Source: Bacteroidota bacterium (GTDB taxonomy: Bacteria > Bacteroidota > Bacteroidia > Bacteroidales > FEN-979). Taken from it: 64,000 nt of DNA. Below, one piece after another: positions 27,144 to 37,157 of the stretch (positions within the stretch are counted from its first letter, which is position 1; each line of letters opens with the position of its first letter). The DNA is taken from NCBI GenBank assembly GCA_026391805.1, contig JAPLDJ010000020.1, positions 62,001 to 126,000 of the forward strand, in the 5' to 3' direction. The translations under genes were made by a program, and so were the position numbers. Under the pieces are notes generated by a model. That model searched no databases, had not been told where the DNA came from, and saw only the letters and a list, made by a program, of their open reading frames with translations.

Positions 27144-30100
27144 ATGGGAATCAAACATTCTAATAATTATTATATGTTTCATAGATTTTTACGTGCCCTA
27201 ACATGTTCGTGCCTGCTCCTTGCTGCAACCATCTCCTCGCTTTCAGCGCAACCCTGTGCAGACACGCAGCCTGTCATTACAGGAACGCAGGTAGTAAGTA
27301 ACAACCAGTCCGGAGTTATTTATTCGACGCCGAGTATACCAGGCCATACCTATACCTGGTCCATTGCAGGCGGAAGCATAACTTCGGGTGGTACAACAAG
27401 CCAGATAACGGTAAACTGGGGCGCTGTAGGTGCTGGTTCTTTGAGCCTGACGGAGACGAACCCGTCGATTCCCTGCTCATCGCTGGTGACCAAAACCATA
27501 AAGATCCAGCCTCTTTTGATTTCTTATTTCTATTATACGAATACATCCTGTTACGGGGACTCGATCTCATTCCATGATGCATCGGTATATGATCCCACAA
27601 AGCCAATTATCAGCTGGGACTGGAGGTTCGGTGACGGTACCTTCTCCAGCCTGCAGAATCCGGGGCACGTTTATCTTCCCCCTTATAATGTAACTTATAC
27701 CGATACCCTTATCGTTACAAACAACGAAGGGTTCAAGGATACCATCATTGATGCATGTTATGTAAATCCCGATCAGTTCATTCCTCATCCTGAATTTTCA
27801 TTTGTTGCACCGAGTTGTTCTTATGACCCGGTCACTTTCAACAGTTCCGCCTCCACAACCCCTCTGGGTACAGGGGCGATCATTCACTATGACTGGAATT
27901 TCGGGGACCCCTCCTCGGGAGCGAACAATATTATTTCCAGTGCAACAGCTTGGTCTCCAAGCCATCTCTTTTCAGGCCCTGGTACATACACGGTTACTCT
28001 GGAAATTACCAATGAACGGTATTGCAAAAATACTATTTCACACCAGGTGATTGTAGTCCAGTCGGTTCCGACTGCAAGATATAGTTTCTCTGCGCCCACA
28101 TGCGAAAACAACCCTGTTTTCTTTACCGATGCTTCAACCTTCCCGGCCGGGAATGACATTGTTACATGGTCATGGTATTTTGGCGATGGCACAGCATCCG
28201 TGATTGTCAATTCACCGGCAAGTCCGAATGTCACACATATTTTCCCGGCTTTGGGACCTTATACGGTTCAACTCATTGTGACCAGTAACAAGGGTTGCCA
28301 GGACACAGCCTTTCATACGGTCAGCCTGACACCTTCCCCGATCGCCGATTTCCTGCCGGGCATTGCCTGTGCCGGTGATACGACAAAATTCCAGAATAAG
28401 TCCAAGCTGAACAACGGTCCCGCCATCGTTTCCTACTATTGGGATTATGGTGACGCGGCATCCGGAAATAACAACTCGACCCAGGTGGATGGTGAACATG
28501 TCTACGCTACTTCAGGTACGTACACAATAACACTGGCTATTGCAAATACGACGGGGTGTCCCGATACTGTCAGGAAAGTCATAACGGTAAATGAAAAGCC
28601 TGCCGTAGAATATACCTGGAACGTCGGGGTCATCAATAACCAGATCGAGTTTCATATCGATTCGGCCATTACCAACCTCGGGTTGGTCGGTTATATGTGC
28701 TCATGGAATTTCGGCGACGGAACCTACGGTATCGGTCATAATCCCGTTCACACTTATCTTGGTGCGAATAACTGGATCTGCACACTGACGGTGACCGACA
28801 CACTCGGTTGCTCGAATTCAATGAGCCATACGATCAATGTGCCTGAAATCCCGATGGCCTTCTACTCGAGTAATTCTCCGGTCTGTCTGAACAACCCGAT
28901 GTGCTTTACCGACCTTTCATCAGTTCCTTCACCGCCCTTCGGTTTCATTCAGACATGGGTGTGGGATTTCGGCGATGGATCCGGAACAGTAACCGTTAAT
29001 TTCCCGAACAACCCCAATGTGTGCCATACCTATACAACTCCGGGAACTTACACCGTTTCACTTACCGTGACGGATAACTTTGGGTTTTATGATACTTACA
29101 GCCACGATCAGACCGTGTTGCCGCTTCCGATCGCCAATTTCTATTTCACTACCGGTTGTGCCGGCAAGCTGATCCAGTTCACGGATGCTTCCTTCCCGAA
29201 TGGCGGAGGAAACATTATTTCCTGGGATTGGTTGTTTGATGATCCGATCTCCGGGGCCAACAATATATCCAATCAGCAGAATCCGACCCACATCTTTGCA
29301 ACCGGCGGAGTAACCTATAATGTGAGGCTGATCATCCACAATTTTGATGATTGCGTAGATACGATAATAAAACCGGTCTATATCTTCCCCTCACCCCCGG
29401 TCGAATTTACCCATGATACGGCCTGTCTGAATCAGCTGGTTCATTATTATTCCGACCTTAGCATCACGATTCCGGATTCAATTGCCACCTGGCAGTGGGA
29501 TTTTGGCGACGGATCGGCCTTCAGCACGGACCCCATAAACACCTCGCATCTTTACACTGCACCCGGTACCTACATCACCACACTGACAGTTATAGATCAT
29601 CATGGCTGTGAGAACACCGTTTCCCACCAGATCAAGGTGAACCCGCTGCCGCTGCCGGAATTCAGCTGGACTTCCCCGGCCTGTACCGACAGCCCGATCA
29701 CATACAACGATCTGTCAACAGTTCCTGCAGGATATACAGGTTTTATCGTAAAATGGCTTTGGGATTTCGGCGACGGCACAACCCAGACGGTTGTTACTCC
29801 CAATCCGCCCAGTGTCACTCATACATTTGTTACCCCGACCCTTACGCATACAGTACGCCTGACGGTATGGACCAGCGACAGTTGCAGCCAGTTCAAAGAA
29901 CATGTCATATTCAGCGTACCATCACCCATCGCCAATTTCTCCTATTCCACCGTTTCCTGTAAAGGATCGCCTGTACAGTTTACAGACCTGTCGCAAACGA
30001 ACGGCGGCGGAAGCGTTTCCTTATGGAGCTGGAATTTCGGCGATCCGGCATCCGGGTTTAACAATCTTTCAACACAGCAGAACCCGTCCCATAACTTTGC

Positions 30101-33100
30101 ACTGTCCGGCAATTACACTGTAACATTGATCATCCAGAATTCAACAGGCTGTCATGATACCATTGTCAAGACAGTTACTGTGAACGATCTGCCGGTAGCA
30201 AATTTCAATGCCGATACGGTTTGTCTGAACAACCCGACACAGTTCACCGACCTGTCGGTCCCGAATGCTGCCAACATCATTACCTATTCATGGGATTTCG
30301 GTGACGGTACTCCGTTATCGGCCATGCCGAATCCGACGCATACCTATGCAACATACGGCACATTCAGTGTCAAACTGACCGTCGTGAATTCAAACGGATG
30401 TATAAAAGACACCACAAAGCAGATCCTGGTCAACCCGTTACCCATTCCGGCTTTCAGTTTCTCAACGCCGAACTGCTTTGGCGCTGTTGTACATTATACC
30501 GACCTTTCAACTACGGTACCAGGTTACCTCGGCAGTATCGTAAAATGGGTATGGGATTTCAATGACGGCACCACAACGACGATTAATTTCCCGGCCAGCC
30601 CGAACGTAAGCCATACCTTCGTAGGCGCAGTGCTTTCGCACAATGTCCGCCTGACGATCTATACTACTGACAGTTGTTTTGCTTTTGTTGAACATGTAGT
30701 CAACAGCATTCCGGCACCGATTGCCAACTTTGACTTCCCTGCAACCAGTTGTCAGAATCAGTCTGTCCTGTTCACCGACTTGTCGCAGAACAACGGTGGC
30801 GGTTCGATCGTAGCCTGGAGCTGGAACTTTGGTGATCCGGCCAGTGGCGTTAACAATCTTTCATCAACACAGAACCCGGTACATTTCTTCACGGGTCCGG
30901 GCACCTTCAATGTCACGCTGATCATTTACAATGCCAGCAGTTGCTCGGATACGATCGTGAAATCGGTTGTCGTAGGCCAGCTGCCGGTTGCCAACTATAC
31001 AGCAGATACGGTTTGTTTCGGGTCACCGACAACCTTCACCGACATCTCCATTCCAAATTCCACAAGCATTATTTCCTATACATGGGATTTCGGTGACGGA
31101 ACGCCAACATCATCTTTGCAGAACCCAACGCATACCTTTGCGACATATGGCATTAAAAACGTAAAACTGACGATTGTAAACAACAATGGCTGTACAAAAG
31201 ATACAACCAAGCAGGTCCTGGTCAATCCTTTGCCACTGCCTGCATTCAGTTTCTCTACACCGAACTGTTTCGGCGCGGTTGTGAACTTTACGAATCTTTC
31301 CACAACAGTACCCGGATATCTTGGAAGCATTGTAAGGTGGCACTGGGATTTCAATGATGGTACAACAGCAAACATCCTGTTCCCGGCCAGCCCGAATGTA
31401 ACTCATACTTTCGTGGGAGCGGCACTGTCGCACAATGTCCGGCTCACCATTTACACCAGCGACAGTTGTTCGGCATACGTGGAACATGTTGTCAACAGCA
31501 TTCCCGCACCACTTGCCAATTTCAGCTTCCCGGGGATCACCTGTACAACTCAATCAGTTACGTTTTCCGATCTTTCACAGAACAACGGAGGAGGTTCAAT
31601 CATCTCCTGGGACTGGAACTTCGGAGATCCGCCAACAGGGGTAAATAACACCTCCTCGGCTCAGAACCCTGTGCATTTCTTCTCGGGTCCGGGTACATAT
31701 ACCGTTACGCTGATCATTCATAACACAAGCAATTGCTCGGATACCATGGTGAAGTCTGTTACCGTGAGTGCGCTTCCGACTGCCAATTTCACGGCAGATA
31801 CGGTTTGTCTTGGTTCGACCACAGTATTCACGGATGCATCCATTGGAAATTCAGCCAGTATTATAACATATAACTGGAATTTCGGTGACGCAACACCTAC
31901 ATCATCCTTACAAAATCCAACGCATACATTTGGAAGCTATGGCGTATTTAATGTAACACTGACGGTGACCAACGCCAACGGATGTATAAAAGATACGACC
32001 AAACAGGTGCTGGTACATCCGTTACCCATTCCTGCATTCTCCTATTCCACGCCAAACTGTATGGGTGCCGTAGTGCAGTTTACGAACCAGTCAACCACGG
32101 TCGTCGGCTATCTTGGCTCCATTGTACAATGGCATTGGGACTTCGGCGACGGTACTCAAGCCACGGTTAACTTCCCCGGAAATCCGAATGTAACCCACAC
32201 TTTTTCGGGTGTTTCACTTGCCCATAACGTGACACTAACGGTTAAAACGTCCGACAGTTGTACTGCCTCGATCACGCACGTGGTCAACAGTATGGCTTCA
32301 CCGCTTGCCAGCTTTAGTTTCCCGACCAGCAGTTGTGCCCAGCAGTCGATCATATTTACCGATCTTTCCCAGGCCAACGGCGGAGGTAATATCACACAAT
32401 GGCACTGGGATTTCGGCGATCCGGCATCCGGTGTAACAAATACCTCCACATCGCAGAACCCGGCGCACTTGTTCTCGGGTCCAGGGGTGTATACTGTAAC
32501 GGAAATTGTCTACAATGCATCCAACTGCAGTGACACAACAACCCAAACGATTACAGTCATTGCATTGCCAACGGTTAATTTCACGGCCGATACGGTATGT
32601 CTCGGCTCACTTACAACGTTTACCGCATTGACTGGCGGAACAGGAACCATCACACAATGGCACTGGGATTTTGGCGACGGACAGACGGGAAACACGACTA
32701 ACCCCACGCATATGTATGCGACATCGGGGACATACAGCGTAAAACTGACAGTCGTGACCAACGAAGGCTGTATGAAAGATACAACCAAGTCAGTGCTTGT
32801 CATTCCCAAACCAAATGCATTGTTTACAACCACTGCACCGACGTGTGCAGGTGATTCCGTGCAGTTCACCGACCTCTCAACCACACCTCACGGAACCATC
32901 GTAACATGGGTCTGGGACTTTGGTGACGGAGGATCTGCCACAATCAACTTCCCGGCTTCACCCAACGTAAACCATTTCTATGTGAATGGCGGAACCTATA
33001 ATGTGAAACTGACCATAACCACTTCGGATAACTGTATCTCAATAAAGACCATCCCGGTTCAGATCAATTCAGCCCCGGCAGCAAACTTCGACTTCGGAAC

Positions 33101-35990
33101 AACACGTTGTGCAATGATGCCGGTGCAGTTCAACGATCTTTCACAGACGGGCGGAGGAACTGCAGTCACACTCTGGTTGTGGAATTTTGGTGATCCGACA
33201 TCCGGATCAGCCAATACATCGACGGTTAAAAATCCCACGCACGCATTCACCCACAGTGGTACCTTCAGTGTTAACCTGATGGTGACCAATGCCACGGGCT
33301 GCTTCGATTCCATCAGCAAAACAGTGACCATAAATGCTTCACCGCAGGCCAACTTTACTGCTGATACAGCCTGCGTTGCGGGAGATACACACTTCACAGA
33401 TGCATCGGTTTCAAATGCCACAAGCATCGTATCGTGGGTGTGGGATTTCGGTGAACCTTCATCCGGAACCAATAATACATCCACACTGCAGAATCCGACC
33501 CATACCTACAGCACACCCGGAACCTTCTCAGTAAAACTGACGGTAACGAATAACAACAGCTGTATGCGTGATACAACGATCCAGATACCGGTCAATCCAA
33601 AGCCACAGGCCATGTTCCAGGCCAGTGTTGCCTGCGTTGACGATTCTACTTCCTTCACCGATCTTTCGATCGCGCCGGGAAGCGGTATCTCAGCATGGTA
33701 CTGGGATTTCGGTGACGGCGGAAGTGCCACGATCCAGAATCCGAAACATAAATACACAACAGCGGCTACATTCAATGTCATGCTGCGCGTGACGAACCTC
33801 AGCGGTTGTACAGACTCCATCGTGATCCCTGTGACTACTCGTCCGAAACCGGTTGCAAAGTTTGCCTACAACAGTTTCTTCTGCCCGGCAGGACAGGTTG
33901 TGTTCCAGGATCAGTCGACAGGCACCGGAGCAGCCATTGTACAGCGCGAATGGATCTTTGAACCCGGATCGACCTCATCCCTGATAAACCCGACTTATAT
34001 CTTCGGTCAGACCGACACTACATACCTTGTGCAACTGATCGTTACCGACAGCTATGGATGTATGGATACTATTGCTGACAGCGTCCATGTTAAACCGGGA
34101 TTTGCTTTCACCTTCAGGAATGATACGGTTTGCTTCAAGAACCCGACCCATTTTACAGCCGTTGACCTTGCACAAGGCGACAGCCTTTACAATGTATCAT
34201 GGAATTTTGGCGATTTGGCTTCCGGCCCGAACAACATCTCTTATATGTTTGCACCGCAGCACACATTCACACAGCCTGGCGTTTACATTGTCAAACTGAA
34301 AGTGAGCGACTCGGATAACTGTACGGACAGCATATACAAGGAGGTGACGGTGCACGCATTGCCTGCACTTGCATTCAACGTTATTTCCCAGCCATGTGAC
34401 AGTGTCATTCTTTTCAGGGATTCGTCATTCGCGGGAAGCGGAGCGATCTCCACATGGATCTGGAGTTATGGCGATGGCTCGCTTAACGATACCATCTTTG
34501 CACCCGGACCCGGTGACACTTCACACATCTACCTGAACCAGGGTGTATATAATGTTGTCCTGAAGGTAACCAACAGCTTCGGCTGTTCGGATACCCTGAT
34601 CAAATCGGCTGAATTGTTCCCGTGTATCTTTGCATCGTTCACCCACAGTGATACCCTGATGTGTGCCCGTTATAATATCGCACTTTCCGACAGCTCGTTA
34701 CCTGTGAATATCATCGATAACTGGCATTGGATCTTCGGCGACGGAACACCAGACACCCTTTATAACAGTCATGCTCCTGTAATCCATCATACATTTGCCA
34801 ACGCGGGCACATATAATGTTCAGCTGATCATTCATGCCACGGTTCCCGGCAGCGGCAGGACCTTTACAGATACGACAAGACAGGCGATCGTGATCCATCC
34901 GACACCGCTGACCCTGTTCTCTAACGAATCGGTTTGCCGGTTGCAAACGACCATATTCAAGGATACCTCGAACACCTTCGGCGAACCGAACAGTTCATGG
35001 AGATGGACATTTGGTGAATCATGGGCCGGATCGAAAGACACATCCTACGTTAAGAATCCGACCTTCAAATACGATTCTGCCGGCGTTTATAACACCAAAC
35101 TGGTTATTATGAACCGTTTCGGCTGTAAGGATTCACTGATCAAACCCACCAGGGTCTTCCAGATCCCGACGGCCATCTTTGACAATTCCGTTGCCTGCAG
35201 CGGCAATCCAACCTTCTTTACTGATATGTCGCTGATTGCTGACACGGCCAACCTCGTTGCCTGGAAATGGAATTTCGGTGATAGCATCGCAAAGAAGGAT
35301 TCTTCCAATCTGCAGAATCCGGATCACCAGTATAAGAATGTGGGTGACTACCTGGTTCGCCTGATCATCAGGGATCAGAACGGATGCTATGATACTGTTG
35401 ATTCAACGGTCACAGTTCATGTCACACCGTTAAGTGCCTTTATCTTCAGCGAGAATGTCAATAATATGACCGGTAAGCTTGCCTTTACAAATGAATCAAC
35501 CGGCGCAGACACCTATTACTGGGATTTTGGAAACGGTCAGAACTCGACAGATGAAAATCCGGTGGTGAAATATGCCAATGACGGAGCATACACCATCATG
35601 CTGATTTCTACCAACCAGTATGAGTGTTCAGATACCTCTTACTATAAGTATGAATTCATCTTTAAAGGACTCTATATACCGAATGCCTTTACACCGGCCA
35701 GTGATAATGCAGCGATCAATCACTTCAAGCCGGCAGGGATCAATCTTAAAAAATACAAGATTGAAGTGTTCGATAGCTGGGGCCATATGATGTGGAGTTC
35801 CACTGAGCTTGACCTTATGGGAAGGCCTACTGAGTACTGGGATGGGCGTGACAGTGAAAAGAATGTGTTACCGTCCGGAACCTACCTGTGGAAAGTCAGC
35901 GCAACATTCATTGATAACACTGAATGGCAGGGATCTGACATTGGCAAGGGCGAATATAAAACATTCGGGACTGTTACCATAATTCGATAA
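27144..35990 (+). CDS. Giant PKD-repeat surface protein with type B (gliding-motility type) C-terminus
   Basis: A 2948-residue protein, the longest here. The signal peptide ends near SLSAQ; ATG 27174 (MFHRFLRAL) is an alternative start. An Ig/PKD-like domain (about 40-125: YTWSIAGGSITSGG) is followed by about 31 PKD domains, each with a W-x-W-(D/N)-F-G-D-(G/P) core. Almost every PKD domain carries two Cys, one early (e.g. DTVCLGS) and one late (e.g. GCIKDTT), likely a disulfide. From 28065 to 33599 the domains form seven tandem triplets of about 264 residues. The last 100 residues (YIPNAFTPASDN, KIEVFDSWGHMMW, WDGRDSEKNVLPSGTYLW) are the CHU_C/gliding-motility C-terminal domain used by type B T9SS cargo. 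A PorP/SprF gene follows after 19 bp. The likely role is a large adhesin or stalk. Confidence 0.92.
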   Translation: MGIKHSNNYYMFHRFLRALTCSCLLLAATISSLSAQPCADTQPVITGTQVVSNNQSGVIYSTPSIPGHTYTWSIAGGSITSGGTTSQITVNWGAVGAGSLSLTETNPSIPCSSLVTKTIKIQPLLISYFYYTNTSCYGDSISFHDASVYDPTKPIISWDWRFGDGTFSSLQNPGHVYLPPYNVTYTDTLIVTNNEGFKDTIIDACYVNPDQFIPHPEFSFVAPSCSYDPVTFNSSASTTPLGTGAIIHYDWNFGDPSSGANNIISSATAWSPSHLFSGPGTYTVTLEITNERYCKNTISHQVIVVQSVPTARYSFSAPTCENNPVFFTDASTFPAGNDIVTWSWYFGDGTASVIVNSPASPNVTHIFPALGPYTVQLIVTSNKGCQDTAFHTVSLTPSPIADFLPGIACAGDTTKFQNKSKLNNGPAIVSYYWDYGDAASGNNNSTQVDGEHVYATSGTYTITLAIANTTGCPDTVRKVITVNEKPAVEYTWNVGVINNQIEFHIDSAITNLGLVGYMCSWNFGDGTYGIGHNPVHTYLGANNWICTLTVTDTLGCSNSMSHTINVPEIPMAFYSSNSPVCLNNPMCFTDLSSVPSPPFGFIQTWVWDFGDGSGTVTVNFPNNPNVCHTYTTPGTYTVSLTVTDNFGFYDTYSHDQTVLPLPIANFYFTTGCAGKLIQFTDASFPNGGGNIISWDWLFDDPISGANNISNQQNPTHIFATGGVTYNVRLIIHNFDDCVDTIIKPVYIFPSPPVEFTHDTACLNQLVHYYSDLSITIPDSIATWQWDFGDGSAFSTDPINTSHLYTAPGTYITTLTVIDHHGCENTVSHQIKVNPLPLPEFSWTSPACTDSPITYNDLSTVPAGYTGFIVKWLWDFGDGTTQTVVTPNPPSVTHTFVTPTLTHTVRLTVWTSDSCSQFKEHVIFSVPSPIANFSYSTVSCKGSPVQFTDLSQTNGGGSVSLWSWNFGDPASGFNNLSTQQNPSHNFALSGNYTVTLIIQNSTGCHDTIVKTVTVNDLPVANFNADTVCLNNPTQFTDLSVPNAANIITYSWDFGDGTPLSAMPNPTHTYATYGTFSVKLTVVNSNGCIKDTTKQILVNPLPIPAFSFSTPNCFGAVVHYTDLSTTVPGYLGSIVKWVWDFNDGTTTTINFPASPNVSHTFVGAVLSHNVRLTIYTTDSCFAFVEHVVNSIPAPIANFDFPATSCQNQSVLFTDLSQNNGGGSIVAWSWNFGDPASGVNNLSSTQNPVHFFTGPGTFNVTLIIYNASSCSDTIVKSVVVGQLPVANYTADTVCFGSPTTFTDISIPNSTSIISYTWDFGDGTPTSSLQNPTHTFATYGIKNVKLTIVNNNGCTKDTTKQVLVNPLPLPAFSFSTPNCFGAVVNFTNLSTTVPGYLGSIVRWHWDFNDGTTANILFPASPNVTHTFVGAALSHNVRLTIYTSDSCSAYVEHVVNSIPAPLANFSFPGITCTTQSVTFSDLSQNNGGGSIISWDWNFGDPPTGVNNTSSAQNPVHFFSGPGTYTVTLIIHNTSNCSDTMVKSVTVSALPTANFTADTVCLGSTTVFTDASIGNSASIITYNWNFGDATPTSSLQNPTHTFGSYGVFNVTLTVTNANGCIKDTTKQVLVHPLPIPAFSYSTPNCMGAVVQFTNQSTTVVGYLGSIVQWHWDFGDGTQATVNFPGNPNVTHTFSGVSLAHNVTLTVKTSDSCTASITHVVNSMASPLASFSFPTSSCAQQSIIFTDLSQANGGGNITQWHWDFGDPASGVTNTSTSQNPAHLFSGPGVYTVTEIVYNASNCSDTTTQTITVIALPTVNFTADTVCLGSLTTFTALTGGTGTITQWHWDFGDGQTGNTTNPTHMYATSGTYSVKLTVVTNEGCMKDTTKSVLVIPKPNALFTTTAPTCAGDSVQFTDLSTTPHGTIVTWVWDFGDGGSATINFPASPNVNHFYVNGGTYNVKLTITTSDNCISIKTIPVQINSAPAANFDFGTTRCAMMPVQFNDLSQTGGGTAVTLWLWNFGDPTSGSANTSTVKNPTHAFTHSGTFSVNLMVTNATGCFDSISKTVTINASPQANFTADTACVAGDTHFTDASVSNATSIVSWVWDFGEPSSGTNNTSTLQNPTHTYSTPGTFSVKLTVTNNNSCMRDTTIQIPVNPKPQAMFQASVACVDDSTSFTDLSIAPGSGISAWYWDFGDGGSATIQNPKHKYTTAATFNVMLRVTNLSGCTDSIVIPVTTRPKPVAKFAYNSFFCPAGQVVFQDQSTGTGAAIVQREWIFEPGSTSSLINPTYIFGQTDTTYLVQLIVTDSYGCMDTIADSVHVKPGFAFTFRNDTVCFKNPTHFTAVDLAQGDSLYNVSWNFGDLASGPNNISYMFAPQHTFTQPGVYIVKLKVSDSDNCTDSIYKEVTVHALPALAFNVISQPCDSVILFRDSSFAGSGAISTWIWSYGDGSLNDTIFAPGPGDTSHIYLNQGVYNVVLKVTNSFGCSDTLIKSAELFPCIFASFTHSDTLMCARYNIALSDSSLPVNIIDNWHWIFGDGTPDTLYNSHAPVIHHTFANAGTYNVQLIIHATVPGSGRTFTDTTRQAIVIHPTPLTLFSNESVCRLQTTIFKDTSNTFGEPNSSWRWTFGESWAGSKDTSYVKNPTFKYDSAGVYNTKLVIMNRFGCKDSLIKPTRVFQIPTAIFDNSVACSGNPTFFTDMSLIADTANLVAWKWNFGDSIAKKDSSNLQNPDHQYKNVGDYLVRLIIRDQNGCYDTVDSTVTVHVTPLSAFIFSENVNNMTGKLAFTNESTGADTYYWDFGNGQNSTDENPVVKYANDGAYTIMLISTNQYECSDTSYYKYEFIFKGLYIPNAFTPASDNAAINHFKPAGINLKKYKIEVFDSWGHMMWSSTELDLMGRPTEYWDGRDSEKNVLPSGTYLWKVSATFIDNTEWQGSDIGKGEYKTFGTVTIIR
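28065..33599 (+). repeat. Seven tandem 264-residue PKD-triplet supra-repeats inside the giant gene
   Basis: Units begin at 28065, 28848, 29646, 30438, 31230, 32022 and 32808, and the next PKD domain starts at 33600, giving spacings 783, 798, 792, 792, 792, 786 and 792 bp. Each unit is domain type A (GSIVxWxWDFxDGT with a long loop ending NFPxSPNV), type B (NGGGxIxxWxWNFGDPxSG) and type C (NFTADTVCLG). Units 4 and 5 are most alike; outer units are more diverged. Confidence 0.88.
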
Positions 35991-36009
35991 TACTTAATCA
36001 TTTTCGTAA

Positions 36010-37110
36010 ATGAAAAAACTTCTAATTATTTCGGTTTTTCTCATGGGATTCCTGTTCTCCTTGTCTTCAGCAAGAGGACAGGATCCTAACTATACACAGT
36101 TTTTCAGTACTCCCCTTTATTACAATCCGGCCTATGTTGGAATAAATACCGGGGTAAGGGTTAGGTTTGATTACAGGGATCAGTGGCCAAATCTGCCGGC
36201 AGATTTCCGTTCCTACTATTTCTCGGCCGATCTTGGTGACCGGGGTTTACCCGGAGCAGGGGGAATCGGGCTGATTGTCAATTCGGATAACGAAGGTCTT
36301 GCATTCATCAAGAACCTTTCCATCGGACTGGGAATCGGCGTCCGCATCCCGATCACTTCAACCGTAGTTACACAGGTGGGGATCAAAGCCTCCGTCGTGC
36401 AAAAGACAGTGAACTGGGATGATTTTGTATTCAGTGATCAGCTGAGTGAAAAGTATGGTAATATTTACCAGAGCTCATTTGTGCCGCCGAGTTCAAATAA
36501 GAAGGTTTTCCCGGATTTCGGAGCAGGTGGATTGTTGCAATTTTCAAACCCTGAAGGCAATGTCAGCGGGGTAGCTGGTTTTGCCGTTGATCACATTTTC
36601 AGACCCGATGAATCGTTCATGTCAACCACAACGGCTCCCCTGCCAAGAAAGTGGGTAGCTCACCTGGATGCTGTGATTGCTGCAGGTGGTGGCTCCTCTT
36701 CTTCCATGTATGCATCAGGAGGAACCAATGATCCGCTGAAGATCAACCCCGGAATTATTTATCAGAGCCAGAATAAGGTCAGCTTCCTGCAGGCCGGCTT
36801 CAACATGCTTAAATTTAATATCTATCTCGGAGCATGGTACAGAACGGGATTGAACCACAATCCTACGAGTTCCATGGCACTGGTTGCAGGATATCGTTAC
36901 ACCTTTGCTGAAGATATGAGCATTAAGTTCATGTACAGCTATGACCTTGCCATTTCGGGAAACCTGCAGGGCATGGGCGGCGCACATGAGATCAGCCTGG
37001 TTCTTGAATTTGATAAGCTTACCCTCTTTGGTGGGGGCGGTGGTGGTGGTAATATCCCCGGCCGCTCGATGCGGAACAACTCTCCGCTTGAATGCCCGAG
37101 TTTTTACTAA
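36010..37110 (+). CDS. PorP/SprF family type IX secretion system membrane protein
   Basis: A 366-residue outer-membrane protein with a signal peptide (residues 1-23, SSARGQ). The family signature YTQFFSTPLYYNPAYVGI stands at residues 26-43, followed by alternating amphipathic strands of a barrel and a late GYRYTFAEDMSIKFMYSYDLAISG. Members of this family interact with the T9SS and, as SprF, are needed for secretion of a type B cargo encoded next to them. Here the gene lies 19 bp after the giant type B PKD gene, so it is likely its dedicated partner. A Gly-rich loop (GGGGGGGN) near the end is unusual. A strong terminator follows. Confidence 0.92.
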   Translation: MKKLLIISVFLMGFLFSLSSARGQDPNYTQFFSTPLYYNPAYVGINTGVRVRFDYRDQWPNLPADFRSYYFSADLGDRGLPGAGGIGLIVNSDNEGLAFIKNLSIGLGIGVRIPITSTVVTQVGIKASVVQKTVNWDDFVFSDQLSEKYGNIYQSSFVPPSSNKKVFPDFGAGGLLQFSNPEGNVSGVAGFAVDHIFRPDESFMSTTTAPLPRKWVAHLDAVIAAGGGSSSSMYASGGTNDPLKINPGIIYQSQNKVSFLQAGFNMLKFNIYLGAWYRTGLNHNPTSSMALVAGYRYTFAEDMSIKFMYSYDLAISGNLQGMGGAHEISLVLEFDKLTLFGGGGGGGNIPGRSMRNNSPLECPSFY

Positions 37111-37124
37111 CCCCCCGGATTCAT

Positions 37125-37157
37125 AAAAAAAGGGCTCTGATTCAGAGCCCTTTTTTT
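37125..37157. terminator. Bidirectional intrinsic terminator
   Basis: GGGCTCTG (37132-37139) pairs with CAGAGCCC (37143-37150) around a 3-base loop, flanked by seven A on the left and seven T on the right. It serves both the porP/sprF gene (plus) and the convergent SDR gene (minus), whose stop lies in the T-tract. Confidence 0.92.

Noticed and set aside
28065-33599. Assembly duplication or collapsed repeat in the giant gene
   Set aside because: Units differ at many codons from each other, so they are real diverged repeats, though read support should still be looked at.
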